NCBI GenBank assembly: GCA_021803215.1
Contig: JAJZLV010000019.1
Span: 20,405 to 62,973, forward strand
Origin: Actinomycetes bacterium
GTDB taxonomy: Bacteria > Actinomycetota > Acidimicrobiia > Acidimicrobiales > Bog-793
DNA length: 42,569 nucleotides
Direction of reading: 5' to 3'
How positions within the stretch are numbered: the stretch's first letter is position 1; the number at the start of each line of letters is the position of its first letter. A model generated the notes under the pieces. That model did not search any database. It saw only the letters and a program-made list of their open reading frames with translations, and was not told the origin of the DNA. Shown piece by piece: positions 21,160 to 29,158 of the stretch. Both the position numbers and the translations under genes were made by a program.

Positions 21160-21669
21160 ATGAAGGTCGCCATCGTGATGGGGAGCGACTCCGACGCCGG
21201 CGTCATGAGCCAGGCGGCCGAGGCGCTCGAGGAGTTCGGCATCGAGTGGGAGATGAGGGTGCTCTCCGCCCACCGCACCCCCGATGACGCCATCGACTTC
21301 TCCCGCCGGGCGGCCTCCCGTGGCTTCCGGGTCATCATCGCCGGCGCCGGCGGCGCCGCCCACCTTCCAGGCGTCCTCGCCGCCACCACCACGCTGCCAG
21401 TCATCGGGGTCCCGATCGGCCTCAAGCACCTCGACGGGCTCGACTCGCTCCTCTCGATCGCCCAGATGCCGAAGGGCATCCCGGTCGCCACCGTGGCGGT
21501 CGACGGCGCCCGCAACGCCGGGCTCCTCGCCGTGAGGATCCTGGCCGTCGGCGACGAGAAGCTCACCAGCTCCTACGAGGCCTTCGTAGCGAAGATGGGC
21601 GACGAGGTGCGGCGCAAGGACGCCGCCTTGCAGGAGCGGTACAAGGCGGGCTCGGGCACTTCCAGGTGA
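21160..21669 (+). CDS. purE: 5-(carboxyamino)imidazole ribonucleotide mutase PurE
   Basis: A 169-residue class I PurE. It begins MKVAIVMGSDSDAGVMSQAAE, with the substrate phosphate-binding GSDSD motif, followed by VLSAHRTPD (catalytic His) and IIAGAGGAAHLPGVLAA. It interconverts N5-CAIR and CAIR in purine biosynthesis in the cytoplasm. The ATG at 21160 follows AGAAAGG. No purK is adjacent; purK and purE often pair, so the partner must lie elsewhere. Its stop overlaps the GTG of the deacetylase gene. Confidence 0.95.
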   Translation: MKVAIVMGSDSDAGVMSQAAEALEEFGIEWEMRVLSAHRTPDDAIDFSRRAASRGFRVIIAGAGGAAHLPGVLAATTTLPVIGVPIGLKHLDGLDSLLSIAQMPKGIPVATVAVDGARNAGLLAVRILAVGDEKLTSSYEAFVAKMGDEVRRKDAALQERYKAGSGTSR

Positions 21670-22529
21670 GCCAGGGGATGGTCCTTGCCGAGCGGCTCGG
21701 CTTTCCCGCCTCGGCGCGCCTTCTCATCGTCAACTGCGACGACCTCGGCTCATCCCAAGCGGCCAACTCGGGCGTCTACGACGCCCTCCGCCACGGGGCC
21801 GGCACCTCGGCCACCCTCATGGTGCCGTGTCCCTGGGCACGGGGAGCGGCCGCCGAGTACCGGGGCGAGGACGTGGGCGTCCACCTCACCCTCAACGCCG
21901 AGTGGGACCTGTATCGCTGGGGGCCCATCACCCAGGCACCCTCGCTCTTGGACGGCGACGGCGGCTTCCCACGGACCGTGCAGGACGTCTTCGACCACGC
22001 GGACCTGGAGGAGGTCCGCCGCGAGTGCCGGGCCCAGGTCGAGCGGGCGATCCTCTGGGGCTTCGACGTGAGCCACCTCGACTCCCACATGGGCACCTTG
22101 CAGCTCCGCCCAGAGTTCTTCGACGTCTACCTCGACCTGGCCGACGAGTTCTCCCTCCCGCTGCGGCTCTCGGGGGCCGAGACGGAGCGCCTCATCGGCT
22201 TCCCCTTCCGCCGGCTGGCGGCCGAGCGCGGCATCGCCTTCCCGGACCACTTCATCTACGTGCCGGGAGTCGGGAGCCGCCAGGCGGTCGACCCGCTCCT
22301 CTCCTCGCTCCCCCCCGGCGTCACCGAGGCCTACTTCCACCCGGCGGCCGACACGCCGGAGCTGCGCGCCATGGCGCCTGACTGGCGGGCGCGGGTCGAC
22401 GACCACGCCTACCTGCTGGACGAGGGCGGGCTGCGCAAGAAGGCCGACGAGAACGGCGTCACCCTCGTCGGATACCGAGAGCTGCGCGAGCTGATGCGCC
22501 GGGAGCGGGGAGCGGCTAGAACTCGGTGA
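21666..22529 (+). CDS. YdjC/ChbG-family carbohydrate deacetylase
   Basis: A 287-residue YdjC-like deacetylase. Metal-site landmarks are RLLIVNCDDLGSSQAANSGV (Asp pair near residues 25-26), DVGVHLTLNAEW (first His), VSHLDSHMGTLQLRPEF (second and third His), and EAYFHPAADTPE. The family removes acetyl groups from N-acetylated sugars such as chitooligosaccharides. The GTG at 21666 overlaps the purE stop as GTGA; an ATG four codons later is possible. It converges on the SCP2 gene and the coding ends overlap by 14 bp. Confidence 0.87.
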   Translation: MSQGMVLAERLGFPASARLLIVNCDDLGSSQAANSGVYDALRHGAGTSATLMVPCPWARGAAAEYRGEDVGVHLTLNAEWDLYRWGPITQAPSLLDGDGGFPRTVQDVFDHADLEEVRRECRAQVERAILWGFDVSHLDSHMGTLQLRPEFFDVYLDLADEFSLPLRLSGAETERLIGFPFRRLAAERGIAFPDHFIYVPGVGSRQAVDPLLSSLPPGVTEAYFHPAADTPELRAMAPDWRARVDDHAYLLDEGGLRKKADENGVTLVGYRELRELMRRERGAARTR

Positions 22530-22902
22530 TGGCGAGGATCTCGCCCTGGAGAGCCTTGTACTCGGGCGAGTTCGTGATCGGCAGGAGCGACATGAGCTTT
22601 GCCATGTTGCCCGACACCTTCACCCGGCCCTGCATGAAGGCGGCATTGGCGTCGAGCTCGCCCTTTTGGATGCGCACGGCGTCGTCGTAGCTCTGCGAGA
22701 GCGTCACCTCCGCGTCGGAGAGCTCACCGAGGCTCGACTCGACCAGCTTGCCGTTCTCGAGAACCCAGTAGTACTGGACGTCTCCCTCGGGACCGCCCGT
22801 GACGACGTACTGCATGCGGGCGGTGGCACCCGGGCGCTCCGGCTGGCCCTCGGCCAGCTTCCTGCCCTCGTCGAGCCACTCCTGGGTGAGGAACTTCGCC
22901 AT
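22516..22902 (-). CDS. SCP2-like sterol/lipid-binding domain protein
   Basis: A 128-residue single-domain protein resembling SCP2 sterol-carrier domains: YYWVLENGKLVESSLGELSDAEVTLSQSYDD followed by RIQKGELDANAAFMQGRVKVSGNMAKLMSLLP. The K/Q-G-x-x-(D/N)-(A/P)-x-x-A-(F/Y)-x-x-G-x-(V/L)-x-(V/I)-x-G pattern is characteristic. It probably binds a fatty acyl or other hydrophobic ligand; the function is unproven. AGGAGG lies six bases before the ATG at 22902, so the longer frame to 23148 is rejected. It shares 14 bp with the converging deacetylase gene. Confidence 0.85.
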   Translation of the reverse strand: MAKFLTQEWLDEGRKLAEGQPERPGATARMQYVVTGGPEGDVQYYWVLENGKLVESSLGELSDAEVTLSQSYDDAVRIQKGELDANAAFMQGRVKVSGNMAKLMSLLPITNSPEYKALQGEILAITEF

Positions 22903-22963
22903 CTCCTGCCTCCTTGTCGCCCGCGGGTCGCGGCCGATGATACTTAGGCCGCCCTGCGCCTTG

Positions 22964-23836
22964 CTATGTGAGCTCGATGCCGGCGAACAGGTCGTCCTCG
23001 GGCAGTGTCGTCTCGACCCGGCTCTCGGCGAGAATGTAGTCGTCGTAGGGGTAGATCTTCCTCGCCTCCTCCTCGGGCAGGCCGAACCAGAACTTCGAGG
23101 TCGGGTCGATCTGGGTCCCATGGGCCAGCAGGGCGTGGCGGCGGACATCCTCGAAGCCCGTCAGGTCGATCGAGGTGGTCACCTTCTCCTCCTCGCTCGC
23201 CCGCCTCTCGGCTCGCTCGAACCACGACTCGTCGTAGGGCGACTCGAGACCGAGCTCGAGGAACTTGGCATGGCTCTCGAGGATGCGCTTTCGCGACCAG
23301 ACCGTGTAGTAGAGCTTGAGCGGCTCGAAGGGCTCGCCCGCCTCCGGGTAGCGCGAGGGATCGCCGGCCGCCCCGAAGGCGGCCAGGGCGACCTCGTGCG
23401 CCCGGATGTGGTCGGGGTGGGGGTAGCCGGAGTGGTCCTCGCCGTAGCCGATCACGACTTGGGGGCGGACCCGTCGCATCACCGCCACCAGGCGGCCGAT
23501 CGCCTCGTCCAAATCGGCCGAGGCGAAGCAGGCCGGGTTGGCGTTGGCCTCGCTGCCGGGCATGCCGGAGTCCCGGTATCCGAGCAGCACGACCTCGTCG
23601 TATCCGATGACCTTGGCCGCCTCGGCGAGCTCACGGGCTCGCACGGCCGCCAGGTCGGCCCGCACCTCGGGGAGGTCCATGGCCGGGTTCAAGATCTCGC
23701 CTTCCTCGCCCCCCGTGCAGGTGACGAGGACGGTGCGGGCTCCGGCGGCCTTGTACTTGGCCACGGTCGCCGGCCCCTTGGAAGCCTCGTCGTCGGGATG
23801 GGCGTGCACCGTCAAGAGGCAAAAGCGCTCGTCCAT
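22964..23836 (-). CDS. mca: mycothiol S-conjugate amidase Mca
   Basis: A 290-residue LmbE/PIG-L-family zinc amidase. The zinc motif AHPDDE is at residues 12-17, the third zinc ligand is in SGYPHPDHIRAHE (HPDH at 140-143), and YRDSGMPGSEAN is typical of Mca. It cleaves mycothiol conjugates of electrophiles to a mercapturic acid and GlcN-Ins, part of actinobacterial thiol detoxification. The close relative MshB makes mycothiol instead; the length and the C-terminal FWFGLPEEEARKIYPYDDY fit Mca better. The ATG at 23836 is the first good start. Confidence 0.9.
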   Translation of the reverse strand: MDERFCLLTVHAHPDDEASKGPATVAKYKAAGARTVLVTCTGGEEGEILNPAMDLPEVRADLAAVRARELAEAAKVIGYDEVVLLGYRDSGMPGSEANANPACFASADLDEAIGRLVAVMRRVRPQVVIGYGEDHSGYPHPDHIRAHEVALAAFGAAGDPSRYPEAGEPFEPLKLYYTVWSRKRILESHAKFLELGLESPYDESWFERAERRASEEEKVTTSIDLTGFEDVRRHALLAHGTQIDPTSKFWFGLPEEEARKIYPYDDYILAESRVETTLPEDDLFAGIELT

Positions 23837-23883
23837 GGGCTGCGACGCTATCGAACGGGTAGCCGGGCGCTACAACCCGAGTC

Positions 23884-23910
23884 TTGACCAGCTCAGAGCG
23901 GGCGTACACT
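23884..23910 (+). promoter_or_regulatory. candidate promoter of the pspA operon
   Basis: TTGACC at 23884-23889 and TACACT at 23905-23910 resemble a vegetative -35/-10 pair with a 15-bp spacer, or 17 bp if the -35 is read as TCTTGA. They lie about 40 bp upstream of the pspA ATG. The short spacer makes this tentative. Confidence 0.4.
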
Positions 23911-23950
23911 CTTCTTAGGACTTCGCCCGGGCTGGAGAGGAAGGTACCTC

Positions 23951-24841
23951 ATGGGAGTGATGAAGCGCCTCACGTCGATCGTGCAGGCCAAGGCGAACAA
24001 GGCTCTTGACCGTGCAGAGGATCCCCGCGACACGCTCGACCTCTCCTACGAGAAGCAGCTCGAGCAGCTACAGCAGGTGCGCCGGGGAGTGGCCGACGTG
24101 GCGACCGCCAGGAAGCGGCTCGAGATCCAGGCCACCCAGCTGCAGCAGGCGGCCGCCAAGCTGCAGGACCAGGCCCGCCTGGCGCTCTCTCAGAACCGCG
24201 AGGACCTCGCCCGTGAGGCGCTCTCCCGCCGTTCGGGCATCGCCACCCAGCTCGAGCAGCTGAAGGGGCAGCACGACCAGCTCGTCCAGCAAGAAGAGAA
24301 GCTGGTCGCCACCACCCAGCAGCTCGAGGCGCGGGTGAGCGCCTTCCGGACCCAAAAGGAGTCCCTCAAAGCCTCCTACACCGCCGCCCAGGCCCAGACG
24401 AAGATCGGCGAGGCCGTCTCCGGCATCTCGGAGTCGATGAGCGACACCGGGCTCGCCATGCAAAGGGCCCAGGACAAGATCGAGCAGATGCAGGCCCGGG
24501 CGGGAGCCGTCGACGAGCTGCTCGCCTCCGGCGCCCTCACCGACCTGTCGGGCTCGAGCGATCCGCTCCAGGCCGAGCTCGACAAGACGAGCCAGCAGGG
24601 CCAGGTCGAGCTGGAGCTTGCCCAGCTGAAAGGCCAGCTCGCCCCACCGGCACCGAGCGGTGCCCTCTCGAGCGGGGAGGCCGCCAGCTCGGGCGGCCAG
24701 CCGAAGAACGACGACGGCGAGGCGGCTCCGGGCGAGCTGGCGGCCGAGCCGGGCTCGAGCCCCACGCCGGCCAGCGGGGCGGGCGGTGAGGAGCCCGCCT
24801 CGGACGACCTGTTCAGCCTGGGAGACGGGGGCCAGCCGTGA
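23951..24841 (+). CDS. pspA: PspA/IM30-family phage-shock/membrane-stress protein
   Basis: A 296-residue coiled-coil protein. The N-terminus MGVMKRLTSIVQAKANKALDRAEDPRDTLDLSYEK matches PspA/IM30, followed by about 170 residues of heptad-rich helix. The tail after residue 200 is a low-complexity Pro/Ser/Gly/Ala/Glu stretch ending DDLFSLGDGGQP. PspA oligomerises on the inner face of the membrane and maintains it under stress. GAGGAAGG precedes the ATG at 23951. It heads a pspA-pspAA-htpX-pspAB operon; PspA's stop overlaps the next start as GTGA. Confidence 0.92.
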   Translation: MGVMKRLTSIVQAKANKALDRAEDPRDTLDLSYEKQLEQLQQVRRGVADVATARKRLEIQATQLQQAAAKLQDQARLALSQNREDLAREALSRRSGIATQLEQLKGQHDQLVQQEEKLVATTQQLEARVSAFRTQKESLKASYTAAQAQTKIGEAVSGISESMSDTGLAMQRAQDKIEQMQARAGAVDELLASGALTDLSGSSDPLQAELDKTSQQGQVELELAQLKGQLAPPAPSGALSSGEAASSGGQPKNDDGEAAPGELAAEPGSSPTPASGAGGEEPASDDLFSLGDGGQP

Positions 24842-25131
24842 TCGTGCGGATCCTCGGCGAAGGTCAGTACGAGCTCCCCGCGGAGGAGCTGGCAGCGCTC
24901 GAGAACCTCGACCAGCAGCTGAACAGCGCCATCGAGGCCGGCGACGAGGGGCGATTCGACGCCGTGCTCGCCGAGCTGACCGCGAAGATCCGCCAGGGAC
25001 GAGAGCTGCCGGCGAGCACGATCGTGCCCTCCGAGCTCACCGTCCCCCACGAGGGCTCGACCCTCGACGAACTGCGCCGCCTCCTCTCCGAAGAGGATCC
25101 CGACACCGAAGCCGTTACAGAAGGAGCCTGA
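24838..25131 (+). CDS. pspAA: PspA-associated protein PspAA
   Basis: A 97-residue protein opening VIVRILGEGQYELPAEELAALENLDQQL and continuing through EAGDEGRFDAVLAELTAKIR to a region IVPSELTVPHEGSTLDELRRLLSEE. This is the PspAA domain found immediately after pspA in many actinobacteria. It is proposed to interact with PspA in envelope-stress signalling; the mechanism is not settled. The GTG overlaps the pspA stop (GTGA), implying coupled translation. Confidence 0.88.
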   Translation: MIVRILGEGQYELPAEELAALENLDQQLNSAIEAGDEGRFDAVLAELTAKIRQGRELPASTIVPSELTVPHEGSTLDELRRLLSEEDPDTEAVTEGA

Positions 25132-25132
25132 C

Positions 25133-26080
25133 TTGGCGACCCGCAGCCGCACCCGCTTTCCCGTCGACCGGGGCCTGAACGCCCGGATGATGGCGACCGT
25201 CTTCTTCCTCTTCATCTTCTACGCCATCCTCGTGACGGTGCTGCTCGCCGTCGTGAAGACCCTGGCGATCGTCATCCTCATCCCGGCGGTCCTCATATTC
25301 TTCCAGTACTACGCCTCTGACCGGATAGCCCTTTTCGCTATGCACGGGCGGGTGGTGAGCGAGAAGGAGGCGCCGAAGCTGCACGCTGTCGTCGACCGGC
25401 TCTGCGCCCTCGCCGACATGCCGAAGCCCCGGGTGGCCGTGGCAGACGTCGACATGCCGAACGCCTTTGCCACCGGCCGGAACCAGGACCACGCCGTCGT
25501 CTGCGTGACCACCGGCATCCTCCGCCGGCTCGACGAGCCCGAGCTCGAGGCCGTCCTCGCCCACGAGCTCTCCCACGTCGCCCACCGCGACGTGGCCGTG
25601 ATGACGATCGCGAGCTTCCTCGGCGTCATCGCCGGTTTCGTCACCCGCATGCTGCTTTGGAGCGACATGCTGGGCGGCCTCGGCGGCGGGCGGGGCCGCA
25701 GCAACCAGAACGCCGGGCAGCTCGTCCTGTTCGAGCTGGCAGCCCTCGTCTTCTCGGCCATCTTCTACTTCTTGAGCTTCCTTCTCATAAGGGCCCTCTC
25801 CCGCTACCGTGAGCTGGCAGCCGACCGGTCCGGAGCCATCCTCATCGGCCAGCCCCGCATCCTCGCCAACGCCCTCGTGAAGGTGACGGGCGAGATCGGA
25901 CGCATCCCGACCAAGGACCTCCGGACGGCCGAGACCTTCAACGCCTTCTTCTTCGCCCCGGCCTTCACCAAGGGCCGCGGCCAAGCCAGCATCTCCTCGC
26001 TCTTTTCCACCCACCCCTCCCTCGAGGTGCGCCTCGAGCAGCTCGCCAAGCTCGAGGCCCAGATGGGAAGGGCTGCCTGA
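25133..26080 (+). CDS. htpX: HtpX-like membrane zinc metalloprotease
   Basis: A 315-residue M48-family membrane protease. Two N-terminal transmembrane helices (about residues 20-60) precede the zinc motif LAHELSHVAHRD (HELSH at 144-148). Two further hydrophobic stretches follow, and the third zinc ligand is in SRYRELAADRSGA. HtpX-type enzymes degrade damaged membrane proteins, consistent with its place in the Psp operon. The start is TTG at 25133, supported by AAGGAG seven bases upstream; it begins one base after the pspAA stop. No ATG near the conserved N-terminus fits better. Confidence 0.92.
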   Translation: MATRSRTRFPVDRGLNARMMATVFFLFIFYAILVTVLLAVVKTLAIVILIPAVLIFFQYYASDRIALFAMHGRVVSEKEAPKLHAVVDRLCALADMPKPRVAVADVDMPNAFATGRNQDHAVVCVTTGILRRLDEPELEAVLAHELSHVAHRDVAVMTIASFLGVIAGFVTRMLLWSDMLGGLGGGRGRSNQNAGQLVLFELAALVFSAIFYFLSFLLIRALSRYRELAADRSGAILIGQPRILANALVKVTGEIGRIPTKDLRTAETFNAFFFAPAFTKGRGQASISSLFSTHPSLEVRLEQLAKLEAQMGRAA

Positions 26081-26086
26081 GAAGCG

Positions 26087-26677
26087 GTGCCTCGAATCTT
26101 CGACGTGATCATGGGGCGGACAAAGCCCGCCCAGGCCAACCTCGACGCCCTCTTCGGACTGGCTGGCGCCCAGGTCACCTTGCAGGCGTCGGAGTCGCTC
26201 GTGCCGGGGAGCGAGGCCGGAGTCTGCTACAAGCCGGCCGCCGGCAAGCCATTCAGCGAGGCGGCGGCCGAGGCCGAGGCCCTCCTCGACCTGCCCGAGG
26301 AGGACGGCACGAAGCCGGCCGTCCGCCAGGTCTCCGACAAGTACGGCTACCACTGGGTGCTGCCCGGCGCCTCGGACTTCCAGGTGCTGGTGAACCGGGT
26401 CCACATGATCAACTCGACTCTGCAGGACAACGGCTACGGCCCCCAGCTGCTCTGCTCGGTCTTCGGCTTCCACCCAGAGGGCGCCGCCCAGAGCTCTTCG
26501 AGCCTCTATCTCGTCTACCTCTACAAGAGGGGGACCTTCTACCCCTTCGCCCCGGCCGGCGGAGAGAGGCGCGACGTCGAGACCGAGCTCCGCCTGACAG
26601 AGGTGCTGCGCGACGACCTGAACATCGAGTCCGACAAGGAGCGCTGGATGGCCCTCTGGGGGCTTCCCGTCAGCTGA
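26087..26677 (+). CDS. pspAB: PspAB domain protein of the Psp operon
   Basis: A 196-residue protein opening VPRIFDVIMGRTKPAQANLDALFGL, with later SDKYGYHWVLPGASDFQVLVNRVHMINSTL and SLYLVYLYKRGTFYPFAP. I recognise this as the PspAB domain found with pspA, pspAA and htpX-type genes in actinobacteria. Its biochemical function is unknown. The GTG at 26087 is six bases after the htpX stop. Its TGA is immediately followed by the stop of the converging gene on the other strand (TGATCA at 26675-26680), so no terminator fits between them. Confidence 0.85.
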   Translation: MPRIFDVIMGRTKPAQANLDALFGLAGAQVTLQASESLVPGSEAGVCYKPAAGKPFSEAAAEAEALLDLPEEDGTKPAVRQVSDKYGYHWVLPGASDFQVLVNRVHMINSTLQDNGYGPQLLCSVFGFHPEGAAQSSSSLYLVYLYKRGTFYPFAPAGGERRDVETELRLTEVLRDDLNIESDKERWMALWGLPVS

Positions 26678-27757
26678 TCAGCGTCGGGCACCGGGTCGGC
26701 GGCGCCCTCTCCGGCCGGCCAGAGCCCCGGGCGAGGAGGCGAACGGGTCCCAGGCCGGCGGCGCCGTCGCCAGGTAGCGGTGCACCCTTTCGGCGATGAC
26801 CTCCGGCGCCAGCTCGCTGCAACCCTCGCCGCTTGGCCGAAGGCGGGCCACGATCGCAGCCGAGCCGTTTGCCGCCCAGGTGACGCCGCCCGGCTCCAGA
26901 CCGCTCAGCTCGAGCGCGAGCGGGCCGAGCTCCGGGCGAAGCGGCATTCGCCGGCTCACGTAGCGGACCCAGCTCTCGTATCGCAGGTAGAGCTCGCAGC
27001 GGGGACCGTCGAAACAAAGGATGCGGCCGCACGAGGTCGCCGAGTGGACCGCGGCCGCGTGGATCGGAAGGGCCCCGGCGGCCCCGGGCAGCCGGGCGGG
27101 CGACCCGCCCGCCCGGCTCACCACGGCCAGGTCGTCTGCCTGCTCGGAGAGCTCGACGGCGCCCCGGCCCAGGGCTGCCCGGCCCTCTTCGAGCAGGCCC
27201 ATCTCAGCGCCCCAGAGCGCCTCGTAGTCCTCCGGCCGGCTGAGCAGCTCCTCCACCCTGGGCAAGAGGGCCAGGTAGCGCTCCGAGGTGGAGGCCCCGC
27301 TGCCCGCTTCGAGCTCGGCCAGCGGAGCTACCGCAAAGGAGACGGCGGCGGCCCGCTTGGAGGAGACCACGCCGAAGTCGCCACAAGAGGCCACCTCGAG
27401 CACCAGGTCGGCCCGCCGGAGAGCGATCTCGGGCTCCATCATCGCGAAGACAGCCATGAGGCCGTCCTCGTCGAAGTGGTCGTTCGTGACCGCCTCGGCC
27501 TCACTGGCTCGCGCGAGGGCCTCCGCGACCGCCGCCCGCTCCGGCCGGCCGGCGCTCGTGAGGCCGAGCCGGTGGCGCCAGAACCGGAGCACGATCCCGA
27601 CAGAGAGGTCGTGGGCGAGCACGAGGGGGCTCGGGGCATGGGGCCAGTGTGAGAGCGTGAGGACGCTCGAGCGCCGGGCGGCCCCGTCCACCATCACATG
27701 GGGGCGGTCCTCGAGCTGCTCGAAGGGGCTGTAGCCGAAGCGGTGCGGCGCTGGCAC
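26678..27757 (-). CDS. uncharacterised protein, DUF6687-like
   Basis: A 359-residue soluble protein that I do not assign a function. Near the N-terminus it reads YSPFEQLEDRPHVMVDGAARRSSVLTLSHWPHAPSPL, and at about residues 90-100 TNDHFDEDGLMAVFAMMEP, an acidic-histidine cluster that could bind a metal. This matches my memory of the actinobacterial family DUF6687, unchecked. The last 20 residues are a basic Arg/Gly/Ala tail. The GTG at 27757 starts one base after the acyl-CoA dehydrogenase stop and follows GGAGGGCTGAG, so the two genes are co-transcribed and coupled. Confidence 0.7.
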   Translation of the reverse strand: MPAPHRFGYSPFEQLEDRPHVMVDGAARRSSVLTLSHWPHAPSPLVLAHDLSVGIVLRFWRHRLGLTSAGRPERAAVAEALARASEAEAVTNDHFDEDGLMAVFAMMEPEIALRRADLVLEVASCGDFGVVSSKRAAAVSFAVAPLAELEAGSGASTSERYLALLPRVEELLSRPEDYEALWGAEMGLLEEGRAALGRGAVELSEQADDLAVVSRAGGSPARLPGAAGALPIHAAAVHSATSCGRILCFDGPRCELYLRYESWVRYVSRRMPLRPELGPLALELSGLEPGGVTWAANGSAAIVARLRPSGEGCSELAPEVIAERVHRYLATAPPAWDPFASSPGALAGRRGRRRPGARR

Positions 27758-27758
27758 C

Positions 27759-29057
27759 TCAGCCCTCCAGCGCCGCCTCGTCGAGGAGCTTGGCGAAGCG
27801 GGCCAGGGCCTCTCGGCGCCGGGTCGGGACGTGCTCGCTCGGCACCTCGGTCCTCTCGTATCCCTTCAGCACCTGGCGGGCCACCGTCACCTTGTGCACC
27901 TCGTCCGGGCCGTCGTAGATGCGGGCCGCCCGGGCGGCCCGGTACATGTGCTCGAGCGGGAGGTCGGTCGAGAAGCCGAGGCTGCCGTGGACCTGGATGG
28001 CCCTGTCGATGACGTCGTGCAGCACCTTGGCGCCGTGGAACTTGATCAGGGCGATCTCGGTCCGGGCGGCCGCCGGACCCTTCTCGTCCATCTTCCAGGC
28101 GGCGTAAAGGGTCATGAGGCGGGCGGCCGTCATCTCGGCGAGCGACTCGGCCACCCAGTTCTGGACGGTCTGCTTCTCGGAGAGGTAAGAGCCGTGGGCA
28201 TACCGGCTGACGGCCCGCTCGCACATCATGTCGAAGGCCCGCTTCGACTGGCCGAGCCATCGCATGCAGTGGTGTATCCGCCCCGGCCCGAGCCGCAGCT
28301 GGGCGAGGCGGAAGCCGTCGCCCTCTCGTCCGATGAGGTTCCCCAAGGGGACTCGCACGTCCCGGTAGAGGATCTCGGAGTGGGCTCCGAACTTGCCGAA
28401 GTGCTCGGTCGGATCCTCCATCGTGGCGACGTCGCGGACTATCTCGACCCCGGGCGTGTCGGCCGGCACGACGATCATCGAACAGCCCTGGTAGGGGTGG
28501 ACGTCCGGATTGGTCACCACCATGACCAAGAGGATGTCGGCCACCGAGCCGTTCGAGGTGAACCACTTGTGGCCGTTTATGACCCACTCCTCGCCGTCTC
28601 GGACGGCCCTGGTCGCTATGAGGGTCGGGTCGGCTCCGGCTCCCGGCTCTGTCATCGAGAAGCCGGAGCGGAGCTCGCCGGCGAGGAGCGGATCGAGCCA
28701 CCTCTCTTTGTGCTCCGTGCGGCCGGAGGCCTCGATCCCGAGGGCGAGCAGCTCGGCGTTGCCCGAGTCGGGCGCGTTGTTCCCGAACACCACCGGGCCA
28801 TAGGCGCTCTGGCCTATGACCTCGTGCAAGAGCCCGAGCTTCACCTGGCCGAAGCCGCCGCCGCCGAGCTCGGGCGGCAGGTGGGCGGCCCAGAGCCCCT
28901 CCCGCTTCACCGCAGCCTGCAAGGGGGCGAGCGCCCTTTTCAGCTGCTCGGTCGAGAGCTCGATGGTCTCGAGCGGGAAGACCTCCTCTGCCATGAGGCG
29001 GCGCGCCCACTCGAGCTTCGCCTCGTACTCCGGCTCGGTAGAAAAGTCCCAACCCAT
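27759..29057 (-). CDS. acyl-CoA dehydrogenase
   Basis: A 432-residue FAD-dependent acyl-CoA dehydrogenase of the longer ACAD10/11-like type. Signatures are GFSMTEPGAGADPTLIATRA (flavin and substrate loop), NGHKWFTSNG, IQVHGSLGFSTDLPLEHMYRAARAARIYDGPDEVHK (C-terminal flavin-contact region), with the catalytic Glu/Asp region in between. It introduces a trans-2 double bond into an acyl-CoA and passes electrons to electron-transfer flavoprotein. The ATG at 29057 follows GAGGAG. It is followed within one base by the DUF6687-like gene; chain-length preference is unknown. Confidence 0.92.
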   Translation of the reverse strand: MGWDFSTEPEYEAKLEWARRLMAEEVFPLETIELSTEQLKRALAPLQAAVKREGLWAAHLPPELGGGGFGQVKLGLLHEVIGQSAYGPVVFGNNAPDSGNAELLALGIEASGRTEHKERWLDPLLAGELRSGFSMTEPGAGADPTLIATRAVRDGEEWVINGHKWFTSNGSVADILLVMVVTNPDVHPYQGCSMIVVPADTPGVEIVRDVATMEDPTEHFGKFGAHSEILYRDVRVPLGNLIGREGDGFRLAQLRLGPGRIHHCMRWLGQSKRAFDMMCERAVSRYAHGSYLSEKQTVQNWVAESLAEMTAARLMTLYAAWKMDEKGPAAARTEIALIKFHGAKVLHDVIDRAIQVHGSLGFSTDLPLEHMYRAARAARIYDGPDEVHKVTVARQVLKGYERTEVPSEHVPTRRREALARFAKLLDEAALEG

Positions 29058-29158
29058 GGCTTTCTCCTCGTGAGAACGCGGCCGAGCCCGGCCTGCGGCA
29101 AGACACTACGGCCGCTCTTGGCGGCCGGCGACCCGGCGGTGGCCGCCGGTTTGGCAGG

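Noticed and set aside
25115-26473. Minus-strand open frame (452 codons) opposite htpX and pspAB
   Set aside because: Glu/Asp/Gly/His-rich shadow; htpX and pspAB on the other strand have clear family motifs and ribosome sites.
29063-29158. FMN riboswitch upstream of the riboflavin synthase gene
   Set aside because: The conserved RFN-element blocks could not be recognised in the short leader, which also overlaps the region upstream of the divergent acyl-CoA dehydrogenase.
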